A DNA stretch of 64,000 bases from Methylomonas sp. (lineage in GTDB: Bacteria; Pseudomonadota; Gammaproteobacteria; Methylococcales; Methylomonadaceae), in assembly GCA_002929135.1 (NCBI GenBank), contig PESC01000012.1:28917-92916 (forward strand), given 5' to 3'. The position numbers were made by a program, and so were the translations under genes. The notes under the pieces are model-generated. The model had not been told where the DNA came from. It saw only the letters and a list, made by a program, of their open reading frames with translations, and did not search any database. Of the stretch, positions 1 to 9,126 are shown in pieces. Position 1 is the stretch's first letter; each line of letters opens with the position of its first letter.

Positions 1-123
1 CCGGTGCTCAACCTGGGATTGCCCGACTACTTCGTCGAACAGGGCAGCCGTGAGCAGCTTCTAAGCCTGGTTGGCCTCGATACAAACGGTATCGTCGAAG
101 CGATTGAGGGATTTTGTGCTTGA
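1..123 (+). CDS. dxs: 1-deoxy-D-xylulose-5-phosphate synthase, C-terminal end (partial)
   Basis: This is the last 40 codons of a gene entering from the left, ending in TGA at 121-123. The peptide contains [13 protein letters not shown] followed by a glycine-ileucine-rich tail, which matches the extreme C-terminus of DXS. DXS condenses pyruvate and glyceraldehyde-3-phosphate in the MEP isoprenoid pathway using thiamine diphosphate. The catalytic domains lie outside the window, so identification rests on this tail only. It is not in the ORF track because its start is missing. Confidence 0.8.
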   Translation, partial: PVLNLGLPDYFVEQGSREQLLSLVGLDTNGIVEAIEGFCA

Positions 124-153
124 TTGCAGCACAACCAAGCGTCACCGGCTTAA

Positions 154-171
154 TTCTCCCGAGCGGGAGAA
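154..171. terminator. short palindrome between dxs and the DUF2066 gene
   Basis: The sequence TTCTCCCG-AG-CGGGAGAA forms an 8-bp perfect inverted repeat in the gap between two convergent genes. The position fits a bidirectional terminator, but no clear T-run follows on either side, so the function is inferred from position and palindrome only. Confidence 0.35.
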
Positions 172-212
172 CGGCATTGGGGAGTAGGGGAGCTGTGCTG
201 TCTTTATGAGCG

Positions 213-1064
213 TTAGTCCGAGGCAGCCTGAGGCTTCACGCCGTAATACGCCGACAACACGTCATAAGCTCCCTGAACTCCGGCCTTGATCGTGGCCGTC
301 ATCGATTGGCAAGCACTATTCCACTGCTTGATCTTGCCGTCGAAATAAAACGCCCATTCACCTTGCCAGCACTGGTCTTTTCGCGCCAGATGCCCGGCCA
401 TGACTGATGGCACCTCATAACGAGCCGACACCGACAGCAACTGCCGGGCGTCGGCTCCCAGCACGTCGTTGACCGATATGCGCTGCCTTTCTTCCAGATC
501 CAGCATGGGGAATATCAGCGGTACGCCCTTGATTTTCGACGCCAGCGTCAGCGCGCTTTCGACATCCGGCATCGAGTCCGGGTCGTAGAATTGCCGTTCG
601 CCCGTGTCCTGATCGACCACCAGCCAAAGCAGGGTTTTTGGGCGTATGTCACCCCAGATGCCGACTTGAGCGTTGCGCATGACATCCATCAGCTTCTGTT
701 CATCGAATTCAACGCGAAGCAGACGGACATCGCTCTCAGTGTATTGGTCGGGCGAGATCAAGGAATACTGGAACTGCTTGACGTAATACGGAGCGTTGTT
801 GAGCACATCCTGCACGGCCTTGATTTTCGAGATGTCCTCGGCCACCAGTACGCGATTCAAAACGGCATACAAGGCCTGTTTGATGGCTAGTTCGCGGTCG
901 GCAGGGGACGGGCTGTTGGCAACCAGTTCGATTTCGTACAGGCCTTCGACTTCGGCGGCGTGCGATAACGGCATATCGAGCAGGAGCGCGATGAACGCTA
1001 ACACAATGTTTCGTTTCCAGCTTGCAGGGTTCATTGACATCCGGCGGTAGTTTGGGTGGCTCAT
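213..1064 (-). CDS. exported DUF2066 domain protein
   Basis: This gene is divergent from purM, a common gammaproteobacterial arrangement. The protein starts with a basic stretch and a hydrophobic segment ending in SHAA, consistent with a signal peptide. A DUF2066-type region then runs through most of its length, with runs such as ADRELAIKQAL and LLWLVVDQD. The ORF track starts at 1142, but the ATG at 1062-1064 has GCGAGGG seven bases upstream on the coding strand and keeps the signal peptide, so it is preferred; the ATG at 1034 is the alternative. The function is unknown; a periplasmic or envelope role is inferred from the signal peptide. Confidence 0.75.
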   Translation of the reverse strand: MSHPNYRRMSMNPASWKRNIVLAFIALLLDMPLSHAAEVEGLYEIELVANSPSPADRELAIKQALYAVLNRVLVAEDISKIKAVQDVLNNAPYYVKQFQYSLISPDQYTESDVRLLRVEFDEQKLMDVMRNAQVGIWGDIRPKTLLWLVVDQDTGERQFYDPDSMPDVESALTLASKIKGVPLIFPMLDLEERQRISVNDVLGADARQLLSVSARYEVPSVMAGHLARKDQCWQGEWAFYFDGKIKQWNSACQSMTATIKAGVQGAYDVLSAYYGVKPQAASD

Positions 1065-1189
1065 AGTTTGACCCTCGCCTTGGCGTTTTCTCGCAAAGAC
1101 AAGGGATTCCTGGCTAAGGCGGGGAGGCTGAGCGGTTGCCATAGTACAATATCGGGTATTTGCGATTTTACTTTAACGAGGATTTTTCA

Positions 1190-2236
1190 TTGAGTACGCA
1201 ACCGTCGGAACGCATGAATTACAAGAGTGCTGGCGTCGATATCGACGCGGGTAATGCATTGGTCGACCGCATCAAACCGATTGCGGCCAAAACCCGAACC
1301 GCAGGCGTCATGGCTGGCTTGGGTGGTTTCGGTTCATTGTTCGAATTGCCGCTGGATCGCTATGACAATCCGGTACTGGTATCCGGCACCGATGGGGTCG
1401 GTACCAAGCTCAAGCTGGCTGCGGAACTCGATATTCACGACACCATCGGCATCGATCTTGTTGCCATGTGCGTCAACGACATCGTCGTGCAAGGTGCCGA
1501 GCCTTTGTTTTTTCTGGATTATTTCGCCACCGGCAAGCTTCATGTCGACACCGCTGCCGCCGTCATCGCCGGTATAGGGCAAGGCTGCGAACAGGCGGGC
1601 GCGGCCTTGGTGGGTGGTGAAACAGCGGAGATGCCCGGCATGTACCAAGCGGGGGATTACGATTTGGCCGGTTTTTGCGTCGGCATCGTCGAGAAAAACC
1701 GCATCATCGACGGTAGCAACGTCAAGGTTGGCGACACGTTGATTGGCATCGCGTCGTCCGGCCCGCACTCCAACGGTTATTCGCTGATACGTAAAATCGT
1801 TGAACGCAGCGGCGCCAGCTTGAGCGATGCCTTCAATGGCAAGACACTGGGTGAAATCCTGCTGACGCCCACTCGAATTTATGTCAAGCCGCTGCTGAAT
1901 TTACTCGCACAGGTCGATGTACACGCCATGGCGCATATCACGGGCGGTGGCATCACCGAAAATCTGCCCAGGGTGTTGCCCGAAAGTTTGAGTGCAAGCA
2001 TCGATTTGTCATCATGGCAATTGCCCGATGTATTCATCTGGTTGCAGCAACAGGGCAATGTGTTGCGCGATGACATGCTGATGACCTTCAATTGCGGTAT
2101 AGGCATGATCGTCTGCGTGGCTGCCGAAGATGCGGAGCGAACCCTGCAAATTCTGGCGGAACACGGCGAAACCGCAGTCACCATCGGTGGAATCGTTGAG
2201 CGCAATGGCGGTGCGCGTGTGGTTTATTTGCCTTAA
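1190..2236 (+). CDS. purM: phosphoribosylformylglycinamidine cyclo-ligase (AIR synthetase)
   Basis: PurM catalyses the ATP-dependent closure of FGAM to aminoimidazole ribotide in purine synthesis. The family signatures [13 protein letters not shown] near the N-terminus, [11 protein letters not shown] in the middle and [10 protein letters not shown] in the C-terminal domain are all visible, and the length (about 348 residues) is normal. The ORF track begins at a TTG at 1160. The TTG at 1190 has GAGGA seven bases upstream and gives an N-terminus like that of Pseudomonas PurM, so it is chosen; ATG 1214 is the alternative. A TACAAT at 1145-1150 is a plausible -10 element, but its -35 is weak. Confidence 0.95.
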   Translation: MSTQPSERMNYKSAGVDIDAGNALVDRIKPIAAKTRTAGVMAGLGGFGSLFELPLDRYDNPVLVSGTDGVGTKLKLAAELDIHDTIGIDLVAMCVNDIVVQGAEPLFFLDYFATGKLHVDTAAAVIAGIGQGCEQAGAALVGGETAEMPGMYQAGDYDLAGFCVGIVEKNRIIDGSNVKVGDTLIGIASSGPHSNGYSLIRKIVERSGASLSDAFNGKTLGEILLTPTRIYVKPLLNLLAQVDVHAMAHITGGGITENLPRVLPESLSASIDLSSWQLPDVFIWLQQQGNVLRDDMLMTFNCGIGMIVCVAAEDAERTLQILAEHGETAVTIGGIVERNGGARVVYLP

Positions 2237-2255
2237 ATAACCCGGTTGCCAGTAT

Positions 2256-2786
2256 TCAGCCGCCTATTCCTGACGTTTTGCGTCGCTTGTTTTTGACGCG
2301 GCGGATGTCGAGTTTGCGGCCTGCGAGGGTGGTTTCGCTCAGTAGTTGAAAAATGTCGGACGGCATGCCTTCGGGCAAGTCCACCAGCGTGTAATTTTCC
2401 CGAATATCGACATGCTGGAGGCGTTTACGTTCGACGCCTGCTTCATCGACCAGAACGGTAATCAGGGTATCGCGGTCGATGTGATGAATCCTGCCGACAT
2501 CGAGGCGATAACGAACGTTAGAGCGAGGTAACGACGAAGCCGGGGTTAGCTCGGCGACCGGTTGCTCGTGCTTGTTGCTGCGGGGTTTGGCGTCGACGAG
2601 ATGCGGCTGGCTCAGGTAAAGCAGCGCAGCAGCGCAATCGGCAGGGTCGAGGGCGAGCGCCTGGCTGGCCTGAAGAATCAGTTGGCGATGCGTGTCGAGA
2701 TTTTCTTCAGCAAAGACGCGCTGCAAGCGTTGTTTGATTTTTTCGAATTTGCGCGAATGAAAATTCACCCCATGCAATTCTGTCAT
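2256..2786 (-). CDS. free-standing DbpA/DeaD-type RNA-binding domain protein
   Basis: The 176-residue protein resembles the C-terminal part of DeaD/CsdA-type DEAD-box helicases but has no helicase core. Residues 35-65 match the helical linker (ALDPADCAAALLYLSQP). The last 90 residues match the DbpA RNA-binding fold (RYRLDVGR, then YTLVDLPEGMPSDIFQLL and GRKLDIRRV), ending in a basic tail. Its ATG overlaps the surA stop (ATGA), so it is probably co-translated with surA. In several relatives pdxA follows surA instead. An RNA-binding or chaperone role is inferred; the family normally targets structured RNA for a helicase supplied in cis. Confidence 0.75.
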   Translation of the reverse strand: MTELHGVNFHSRKFEKIKQRLQRVFAEENLDTHRQLILQASQALALDPADCAAALLYLSQPHLVDAKPRSNKHEQPVAELTPASSLPRSNVRYRLDVGRIHHIDRDTLITVLVDEAGVERKRLQHVDIRENYTLVDLPEGMPSDIFQLLSETTLAGRKLDIRRVKNKRRKTSGIGG

Positions 2787-4084
2787 AACCGATCCTGGTC
2801 GATTTCGACATAAGCCTCATCACGTAAACGCCGCAGCCAGAGTTCGGTTTCTTCTTCGATTTTGCGTTTACGAATTTCGTCGCGGATTTTGTCTTTGCGG
2901 AATTGCTCGCTGTCATCCTGGGTTTGCCGTTCCTGCACCTGAATGATGTGCCAGCCGAACTGGGTTTGCACCGGTTGGCTGATTTCGTTGAGAGCCAGCC
3001 GGTTCATGGCCTCTTCGAACGGCGGCACCAAGGCGCCCGGCCCTACCCAATCGAGCGAACCGCCGTTGATGGCCGAGCCTTTGTCATCGGAGTGCGAACG
3101 CGCCATGCTGGCAAAATCATCGCCATCCACGATCCGTTCCCGCAAGGCCAGCAGGCGTTTTTGCGCTTCCTCGTCATCCACCAGTTCGTTGGTTTTGATC
3201 AAAATGTGGCGCACTCTGGATTTGGTGACGATGTGTTGAGAGCCGCCCTCGGTTTCCAGTATTTTGATGATGTGGAAGCCGCTGGGGCTGCGTATCGGAT
3301 CGGATACGTCGCCTTGGGCCATGGTGGGAACGATGTCGGCAAACAGCGAGGGCATCTGGCTTGGTGTGCGCCAGCCCAGATCGCCGCCTTTCAGGGCGTG
3401 GTCGTCGCCTGACATGCTGATGGCAGTCTGGCGGAAATCCTTGCCGCTGCGCAGTTCGGCGACTACGTGTTCGGCGGTTTCGTGGGCCTTCTGGATGGCG
3501 TTCGACGCGGCGCCAGACGGTACGGAAATCAGGATGTGGCCAACGTGATATTTCGACAGGGCTGCGTCACCGGCTTTGCTCTGGGTTTCGAGGTAATGCG
3601 CCACTTCGGCGTCGGTGACCTTGACGCGGGCGCCGATTTCGCGCCCCCGAAGCTGGTTGATGATGATTTCGTTGCGCAGGTTGTCTTCGAAGGCTTTGTA
3701 GTCCATGCCCTGATTGCTTAACTCATCTTTGAAAGCCTCTACCGACATATTGTTGCGCCCGGCGATTTCGGCTACCGAATTGCGCAGGGTTTCATCGCTG
3801 ACCTGAATGCCGGAACGGGCAGCCATCTGGCGCTGCAATTTGTCAACGATCATGCGCTCCAATACCTGCTTACGCAGGACGAATTCCGGCGGCATCATGG
3901 TGTTGTTGCCACGTAGCTTATTGGCGATGAGTGCGGTTTCCCGTGCCAGTTCGGATTCCAGAATCACATCGTCTTCAACGGTGGCCACGATGCGATCCAG
4001 CGTTTGTGACAGCGCCTGGGCACCATGCAGCGCCAGTAACAGCCAGATCAGAATACTCAGTGGCTTTGATTTGATCATAGTCAT
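2783..4084 (-). CDS. surA: periplasmic chaperone / peptidyl-prolyl isomerase SurA
   Basis: SurA escorts unfolded outer-membrane proteins, LptD in particular, through the periplasm to the BAM complex. A signal peptide (hydrophobic segment ending AQALS) is followed by the SurA N-domain, containing RIVATVEDDVILESEL. Two parvulin domains follow, marked by HVGHILISVPSG with GGDLGW and by RVRHILIKTNE with GGSLDW. The 433-residue length is typical. It lies seven bases downstream of lptD and overlaps the next gene, so chaperone and client are encoded together. Confidence 0.96.
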   Translation of the reverse strand: MTMIKSKPLSILIWLLLALHGAQALSQTLDRIVATVEDDVILESELARETALIANKLRGNNTMMPPEFVLRKQVLERMIVDKLQRQMAARSGIQVSDETLRNSVAEIAGRNNMSVEAFKDELSNQGMDYKAFEDNLRNEIIINQLRGREIGARVKVTDAEVAHYLETQSKAGDAALSKYHVGHILISVPSGAASNAIQKAHETAEHVVAELRSGKDFRQTAISMSGDDHALKGGDLGWRTPSQMPSLFADIVPTMAQGDVSDPIRSPSGFHIIKILETEGGSQHIVTKSRVRHILIKTNELVDDEEAQKRLLALRERIVDGDDFASMARSHSDDKGSAINGGSLDWVGPGALVPPFEEAMNRLALNEISQPVQTQFGWHIIQVQERQTQDDSEQFRKDKIRDEIRKRKIEEETELWLRRLRDEAYVEIDQDRL

Positions 4085-4090
4085 GATGGA

Positions 4091-6991
4091 TCAGTGGTCG
4101 TCGAAATCGGTAGCTGGCCTGTAGCCGTTGAGGTTGCGTTGCAGGAACTGGTCGACCTTGTCGCCGAAACCGGTCAGGCCTTTCAGTTCCAGTTGCACGA
4201 AGAAGGCGGTTTCCGGTTGGGCATCGGGTGCGAAGAAGTTGGGGTTGAGCGCACCATTGATGAAACGACGGCCAATCACGCGCAAGCGCCAGCAACAGGT
4301 TTCCCGTTCCAGTCCGATGAAGCTTTCGGTGGTTTTGCTGAAATTGAGCGAGTATTGCCAGCGTCCCAAGCCATACCAGCCTGCGAGCAAGGGCCAGCGG
4401 AACGAGACATCGGTTTGCGAGATGGAGGTCGATAGCGCGGTCGGGCTGTCGAGTGGCGTACTGTCGCGAAAGCGGTAGCCAATGTCGAAAATCTGGTTGG
4501 GCTGATTGCGAAACTTCAACACTGCCATGCCGCGATTGATCGCATCGTGCTCTGGATCCCACTGGGCACCGGCCTGATACGACAGATGCCGCGTCAGTTG
4601 CCCGCTGAATTCGCTGATGAAGTGCGATACCTTGCTGGTGTGGTTTGGTGTATCGATCGATCGGGGGTTGTTTCTGTCGAACAAATCAACGGTCCTGTCC
4701 TGGAAATACACGATCTGACCCAGGCTGACCCGCAAGGGTTCCAAGCCGGTGGCTGCGTTGCGCAGGCTGGAGCTGGCCGCCAGTGTGATCTGGTTGGCGT
4801 CGGTGATTCTGTCCATGCCGCTGAAAACATTGGGCCGGAACAGGCTGAAATAGTTGGTATCGAATGCGGCAGTGTCGAAAACCGGAATATGGCTTTGATC
4901 CTTGCGCGGTATGTAAAGGTAAAACGCACGCGGCTCTAGGCTGTGAATGTACGGTGAACCACCAACCGAGGTTTCTCGCTCTAGGGTGACGCCGCTGTCG
5001 ACCGAGAAAATCGGCAGGAAACGACTGATGCTGTCGGGCTGTCCAGCGACTAAATGATTACTCAACTGATACTGGGTGTAGTGGCCGGTGAGTTTGGGGA
5101 TGACAAAACCGGCGGTCGCTTCCAACGGCATGCTGATCGACGGCGCGATGTTGATGCGTTGTCCATTGACCAGCGTGGTGTGCTGGAAATGCGAGAACTG
5201 GTTGTCCAGTGCCACAGCCAGTGGCATGTTGTCGAATTCATGGCCCAGGTTCAGCGCTACCCGTGGCAGCAGGGCGTAGGGCATGGAGGCATCGTCGATG
5301 GTTTTATCCACCGACTGGAAGTAGTGCATGCCGGCAGAAAACAGCATGTTGGGCCGGTTGTAGTTCATGAAGGCCGTGCTGGGCAGGAAACGGTCGGTCT
5401 GAAAGCCGAGGGCGTTGTTCAAATCGTTGAAATATTCCTTGTCCGACACATAATTCAGGTTGGTGTTGGTGTGCAGATGCTCGCTGAAGGTACTGATGTC
5501 ACGAAAGCTGGCGGCATAACGGCTGTCGTTCCTGAGTTGGTCGTAAGGCAGCAGTTCGGCGTTGAACGCGCCTTGTGATGTTTCCGTCAGGTAACGAAAC
5601 CGGTTGCGCAACATGCCGCCCCGCTGAGCCATGTAACGCGCGGTGATGGTGGTGTCGAAGTTGGGGGCGATGTTCCAGTAGAACGGCAGCGCTAGCTCGA
5701 GGCCGTTACGCTGGGTGTTGCCCCAGGTGGGTGTCAGAAAGCCGCTCAGGCGACGATTGTCGACCGGGAAGGAGATGTAGGGCGTGTAAAACACGGGTAC
5801 ACCCTTGAATTCCATCCAGGCGCCTTTGGCCGACCCTTGGCCGGATTCCCGGTTAATTTTGATGCGCGAGGCATGCATGATCCAGTCCTGATTGCCCGGT
5901 GGACAACTGGTGAAGGTGGCATCGTGATAACGCGACAGGGTTTTACTGTCGCGATAAACCGTATCGGCGGTACCGCGCATGGGGGCCGCAGGCAGAATGA
6001 ATTGGGCACTTCTCAAACGGGCTTCGTCTCTGCCCAGGCTGAGTGATACCGATTCAGCCGATATGGCCAGTTGATTTTCGCTGTAAATGACATTGCCCTG
6101 GGCGTCCAGCGTGTCGGCTACCGTGTCGTAGCTGGCCTTGTCCGCCAGCAGATGCTGGTCGGCACGCCGCAGATTGACGTTGCCGGCAAAGCTCATGATT
6201 TCACCGTCGAACATTTCGGAGAAATCGGCGTAGACATTGGTTGTTGCGTCGTCGCGCACCTCTTTTGGCGTCATTTGAGGCCTTGGTTTTCTGCTCGCCC
6301 AGTTGGAACAACTCTGCCAAGGGTCGTGGTCGAATTCCGAGCGCAACACTTCGAAGACTCGTTCCTGGCGGTGATTGAACGTAGGTGTCAACCAAAAAGT
6401 GCTGGGCACGGAGTCCGCCATGATTTGCGCTTCGCCTTTAGGGTCTGGCCCGACGAGATTACAGTTCCATTGGGTTTTCTCATCGCCCGCTTTGCAGGTC
6501 CAGCCGGTATTTTTGACCGCCGCCTGTGGCATCGCGGCGGGAGCTGTGATTTTTTCAACCACGGGCTGCTGGTTTTCCGCCATCCTGACCCGTATTTTCT
6601 GTCTGTCTGCGGACCTGCCGCCTTCGGGGACTTCGGCGACCTGCGGTGTTGCTTGAGGTGTTGGCGGTGTGGTGGTTGGTTTTACAGGCTGTGTCGCTGG
6701 TGACGCCGGTGCTTGTGCTGTCGCGGGCGCTGGTGTTGTGGCCGTGCCGGGTTGGGGTTGCTGTGAGCGAGTTTGTGGTTGTGGCGGTGGTGTTTGTGCT
6801 TGAGCCTGGGGGGATTGGCTTGGGTTCAGGCAAGTCCATTCGCCATTTTTGCCTTGCTCGCAATTCCATGTCGCATTGTTTGCGGCAAGCGCCAGTTCGG
6901 TGAACGATATCAGCGCCAGGCAGGTGGCATAGGCGCTAAATTTCATGGCGGAGCAGGCCGTTGAGCTGACTAAACGACGGGTTTGGCGCAT
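4091..6991 (-). CDS. lptD: LPS-assembly outer-membrane protein LptD with an extended N-terminus
   Basis: LptD is the outer-membrane beta-barrel that, with LptE, inserts lipopolysaccharide into the outer leaflet. After a signal peptide come two short Trp/Cys modules (WNCEQGKNGEWTC, and later GWTCKAGDEKTQWNC) separated by a Pro/Gln/Thr/Ala-rich linker of about 100 residues. The OstA-like jellyroll follows (SFAGNVNLRRADQHLLADKA), then the barrel. The adjacent CC pair near the C-terminus (RETCCWRLRVI) corresponds to the pair that forms interdomain disulfides in E. coli LptD. At 966 residues it is longer than the E. coli protein, mainly because of the linker. The start at 6991 has GGAA upstream. 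Confidence 0.95.
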   Translation of the reverse strand: MRQTRRLVSSTACSAMKFSAYATCLALISFTELALAANNATWNCEQGKNGEWTCLNPSQSPQAQAQTPPPQPQTRSQQPQPGTATTPAPATAQAPASPATQPVKPTTTPPTPQATPQVAEVPEGGRSADRQKIRVRMAENQQPVVEKITAPAAMPQAAVKNTGWTCKAGDEKTQWNCNLVGPDPKGEAQIMADSVPSTFWLTPTFNHRQERVFEVLRSEFDHDPWQSCSNWASRKPRPQMTPKEVRDDATTNVYADFSEMFDGEIMSFAGNVNLRRADQHLLADKASYDTVADTLDAQGNVIYSENQLAISAESVSLSLGRDEARLRSAQFILPAAPMRGTADTVYRDSKTLSRYHDATFTSCPPGNQDWIMHASRIKINRESGQGSAKGAWMEFKGVPVFYTPYISFPVDNRRLSGFLTPTWGNTQRNGLELALPFYWNIAPNFDTTITARYMAQRGGMLRNRFRYLTETSQGAFNAELLPYDQLRNDSRYAASFRDISTFSEHLHTNTNLNYVSDKEYFNDLNNALGFQTDRFLPSTAFMNYNRPNMLFSAGMHYFQSVDKTIDDASMPYALLPRVALNLGHEFDNMPLAVALDNQFSHFQHTTLVNGQRINIAPSISMPLEATAGFVIPKLTGHYTQYQLSNHLVAGQPDSISRFLPIFSVDSGVTLERETSVGGSPYIHSLEPRAFYLYIPRKDQSHIPVFDTAAFDTNYFSLFRPNVFSGMDRITDANQITLAASSSLRNAATGLEPLRVSLGQIVYFQDRTVDLFDRNNPRSIDTPNHTSKVSHFISEFSGQLTRHLSYQAGAQWDPEHDAINRGMAVLKFRNQPNQIFDIGYRFRDSTPLDSPTALSTSISQTDVSFRWPLLAGWYGLGRWQYSLNFSKTTESFIGLERETCCWRLRVIGRRFINGALNPNFFAPDAQPETAFFVQLELKGLTGFGDKVDQFLQRNLNGYRPATDFDDH

Positions 6992-7085
6992 ACGACGTTA
7001 TTTCCAACCATATCCATTAGTGCAAGGGAAATCGAATAAAATGGCGGGCATTTTACCTTAAGCCAGCTTTTCAAATTAACAAATA

Positions 7086-8087
7086 ATGTATTTGCCTGAC
7101 TCAGATCGCCGCGCCGCTGCGCTTATCGATTGGTTGCAAACCGATCTTGGATTGCCTGTTCAGACGCTGGAACCTGCCTCCAGCGACGCCAGCTTTCGGC
7201 GTTATTTTCGGGTGGGCCTTGACGATGGCTTTCGCATCGTCATGGATGCGCCGCCCGACAGGGAAAATATCCGTCCGTTCGTTCGTATCGCCAGCCATCT
7301 GAAACAGGTCGGTATCAATACGCCGACGATATACGCCGAAAACAGCGACGACGGTTTCTTGTTGTTGGAAGATTTCGGCTCCGATGTGTTTCTGGATTGC
7401 CTGAACGATAACAACGCTGAGGCGCTGTATCGTCAGGCGCTTGCCTGTCTGCTGCAATTGCAAACCACATTGACGCCATCGAGCTGCCCGCTTCCGGTTT
7501 ACGACGACGCCTTGTTGCAGCGCGAGCTGGATATTTTTTACGACTGGTTTCTGGAAAAGCTGCTGGGTATCGTCATGCCGGATGCGATGCGTCGTGAGCT
7601 GGATCGCGGCCTGATCGAATCGGCACTGGAACAGCCTCGGGTATTCGTGCATCGGGATTTCCACAGTCGCAACCTGATGGTTGTGACCGATAACATGCTG
7701 GGCGTCATTGATTTTCAGGATGCCGTCATCGGGCCGATCAGTTATGACCTGGTTTCGTTGTTGCGTGATTGCTACGTTGCCTGGCCTAGCGAACGAGTAG
7801 CTAAATGGCGTTCGCAGCATTATCAGAGCCTCGTCGATGCCGGTCTTTTGGCGGTTACTGCCCCCGTGTTCGATCGCTGGTTCGACTGGATGGGTTTACA
7901 GCGCCACCTCAAAGCCATCGGCATTTTTGCCCGCCTGCATTTGCGCGACGACAAATCAAGTTATCTTGCCGACATTCCCAGAACCTTGGCTTATGTCAAC
8001 CAGGTTTGCGCGGCCTATCCGGCTTTGGAAGAAGTTCATGGCTTCCTGCGTCGCCAGATTTTGCCGGTTTACCAGGCCAGCCTGTGA
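7086..8087 (+). CDS. amgK: N-acetylmuramate/N-acetylglucosamine anomeric kinase (AmgK-like)
   Basis: The 333-residue protein has the aminoglycoside phosphotransferase fold, with catalytic loop VHRDFHSRNLMV followed by the metal-binding IDFQDAVIGPISYDL. The family member AmgK phosphorylates the anomeric carbon of MurNAc or GlcNAc during peptidoglycan recycling that bypasses de novo synthesis. The assignment over other APH-fold kinases rests on the overlap with murU (GTGA), which encodes the next enzyme. It is divergent from lptD across a gap of under 100 bases. No convincing ribosome binding site is seen before the ATG. Confidence 0.9.
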   Translation: MYLPDSDRRAAALIDWLQTDLGLPVQTLEPASSDASFRRYFRVGLDDGFRIVMDAPPDRENIRPFVRIASHLKQVGINTPTIYAENSDDGFLLLEDFGSDVFLDCLNDNNAEALYRQALACLLQLQTTLTPSSCPLPVYDDALLQRELDIFYDWFLEKLLGIVMPDAMRRELDRGLIESALEQPRVFVHRDFHSRNLMVVTDNMLGVIDFQDAVIGPISYDLVSLLRDCYVAWPSERVAKWRSQHYQSLVDAGLLAVTAPVFDRWFDWMGLQRHLKAIGIFARLHLRDDKSSYLADIPRTLAYVNQVCAAYPALEEVHGFLRRQILPVYQASL

Positions 8088-8749
8088 AAGCCATGATACT
8101 GGCGGCCGGTCGTGGTGAACGCATGCGGCCCTTGACCGACGTCACCCCCAAGCCGTTACTGAAAGTTGGCGGCAAAGCCTTGATCGAATACAGCCTAGAG
8201 AATCTTGCTGACGCAGGTTTCTGCGATGTGATTGTCAACATTGCCTATCTTGGCTGGCAAATCCGCGAATTCTGTGGGGATGGCAGTCGATGGGATTTGT
8301 CGATCCAATACTCGGACGAAGGCGAATCGGCACTGGAAACCGCCGGCGGCATTGTCAAAGCATTACCCATGCTGAGTGCCCAAGCCTTTCTCGTCATCAA
8401 TGCCGATGTGATTTGCGATTATCCGCTGGCGCATTTGCGCAATGTCGAATTCGATCTGGCCCATCTGGTGATGATACATAATCCGCCCCATCATCCGGCC
8501 GGTGATTTCAGTCTGGATACCGACGGGCAGCTTGGCCAAGGCGGCGAGCGATCACTGACATTCAGCGGCATTGGTCTTTATCGTCCGGCGATGTTCGACG
8601 GTATTGCCGTCAAGCCGCTCAAGCTGCGACCGGTTCTCGATCGCGCCATAGCTCAAAAGCGGGTGTCGGGCGAATGTTACGACGGCGTGTGGCTGGATGT
8701 GGGAACGCCGCAGCGCTTGCAGTCGCTGGCAACGGGCATGAAGCTGTGA
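8084..8749 (+). CDS. murU: N-acetylmuramate alpha-1-phosphate uridylyltransferase
   Basis: The protein opens with the nucleotidyltransferase signature MILAAGRGERMRPLTDVTPKPL and has the compact 221-residue length of MurU. MurU makes UDP-MurNAc from MurNAc-1-phosphate and UTP, the step after AmgK. The ORF track starts in-frame at 7805, deep inside amgK. The GTG at 8084 overlapping the amgK TGA gives the correct family N-terminus and implies translational coupling. With nagZ at 20.4 kb the window holds three muropeptide-recycling genes. Confidence 0.93.
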   Translation: MKAMILAAGRGERMRPLTDVTPKPLLKVGGKALIEYSLENLADAGFCDVIVNIAYLGWQIREFCGDGSRWDLSIQYSDEGESALETAGGIVKALPMLSAQAFLVINADVICDYPLAHLRNVEFDLAHLVMIHNPPHHPAGDFSLDTDGQLGQGGERSLTFSGIGLYRPAMFDGIAVKPLKLRPVLDRAIAQKRVSGECYDGVWLDVGTPQRLQSLATGMKL

Positions 8750-8840
8750 TGATTGGGCGAGGCACGCAGAGCGTGCTAGGCACTACGCATATTGCAGCCT
8801 GTTAGAATTGCAATGGTAGAGAAACATCAGGAGAGCAGGA
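8750..8840 (+). other. gap after murU: weak hairpin and possible promoter for the short reading frame
   Basis: GCACGC-AGA-GCGTGC (8762-8776) forms a small hairpin without a T-run. Further on, a TTAGAAT sequence could act as a -10 element for the short reading frame starting at 8841. Nothing else is recognisable in this gap. Confidence 0.25.
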
Positions 8841-8930
8841 ATGACCGATGAAGAACTCAAAACGCTGGTGTTCCCAAATTTACCGCAACTGCAAACAGTA
8901 CGGCGCCCTCGCATCCTTCCACATCCATGA
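8841..8930 (+). pseudogene. short reading frame, possibly an eroded gene
   Basis: A strong ribosome binding site (AGGAGAGCAGGA) stands directly before ATG, and the frame starts MTDEELKTLVFPNLPQL but stops after 29 codons. The two other forward frames continue with protein-like text over the next 100 bases (for example ASFHIHDDAREA, then FVLQRSGNVLHTQSGEHLTVL). This suggests one ancestral gene of 60-70 codons broken by two frameshifts. No family is recognised. Alternatively it is a genuine 29-residue peptide. The bases from 8930 to the sppA start hold nothing else recognisable. Confidence 0.35.
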
Positions 8931-9126
8931 CGACGCCAGGGAAGCCACCTTGCTTTCGTACTGCAACGCAGCGGCAACGTGTTACACACGCAAAGCGGCG
9001 AACACCTGACGGTGCTTTAAAGCATCGGGCCAGCATTAGCCACCATGAAAAACTTGCAACGAATCGGTTTATTTGGATTTTCTGCCGTTTTCGACGTAAT
9101 CGCCCCCAAAATTGAAGAGGTATACA

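Noticed and set aside
5054-5578. 174-residue plus-strand ORF inside lptD
   Set aside because: It is antisense to the lptD barrel, has no ribosome binding site and no recognisable domain. It is a shadow frame.
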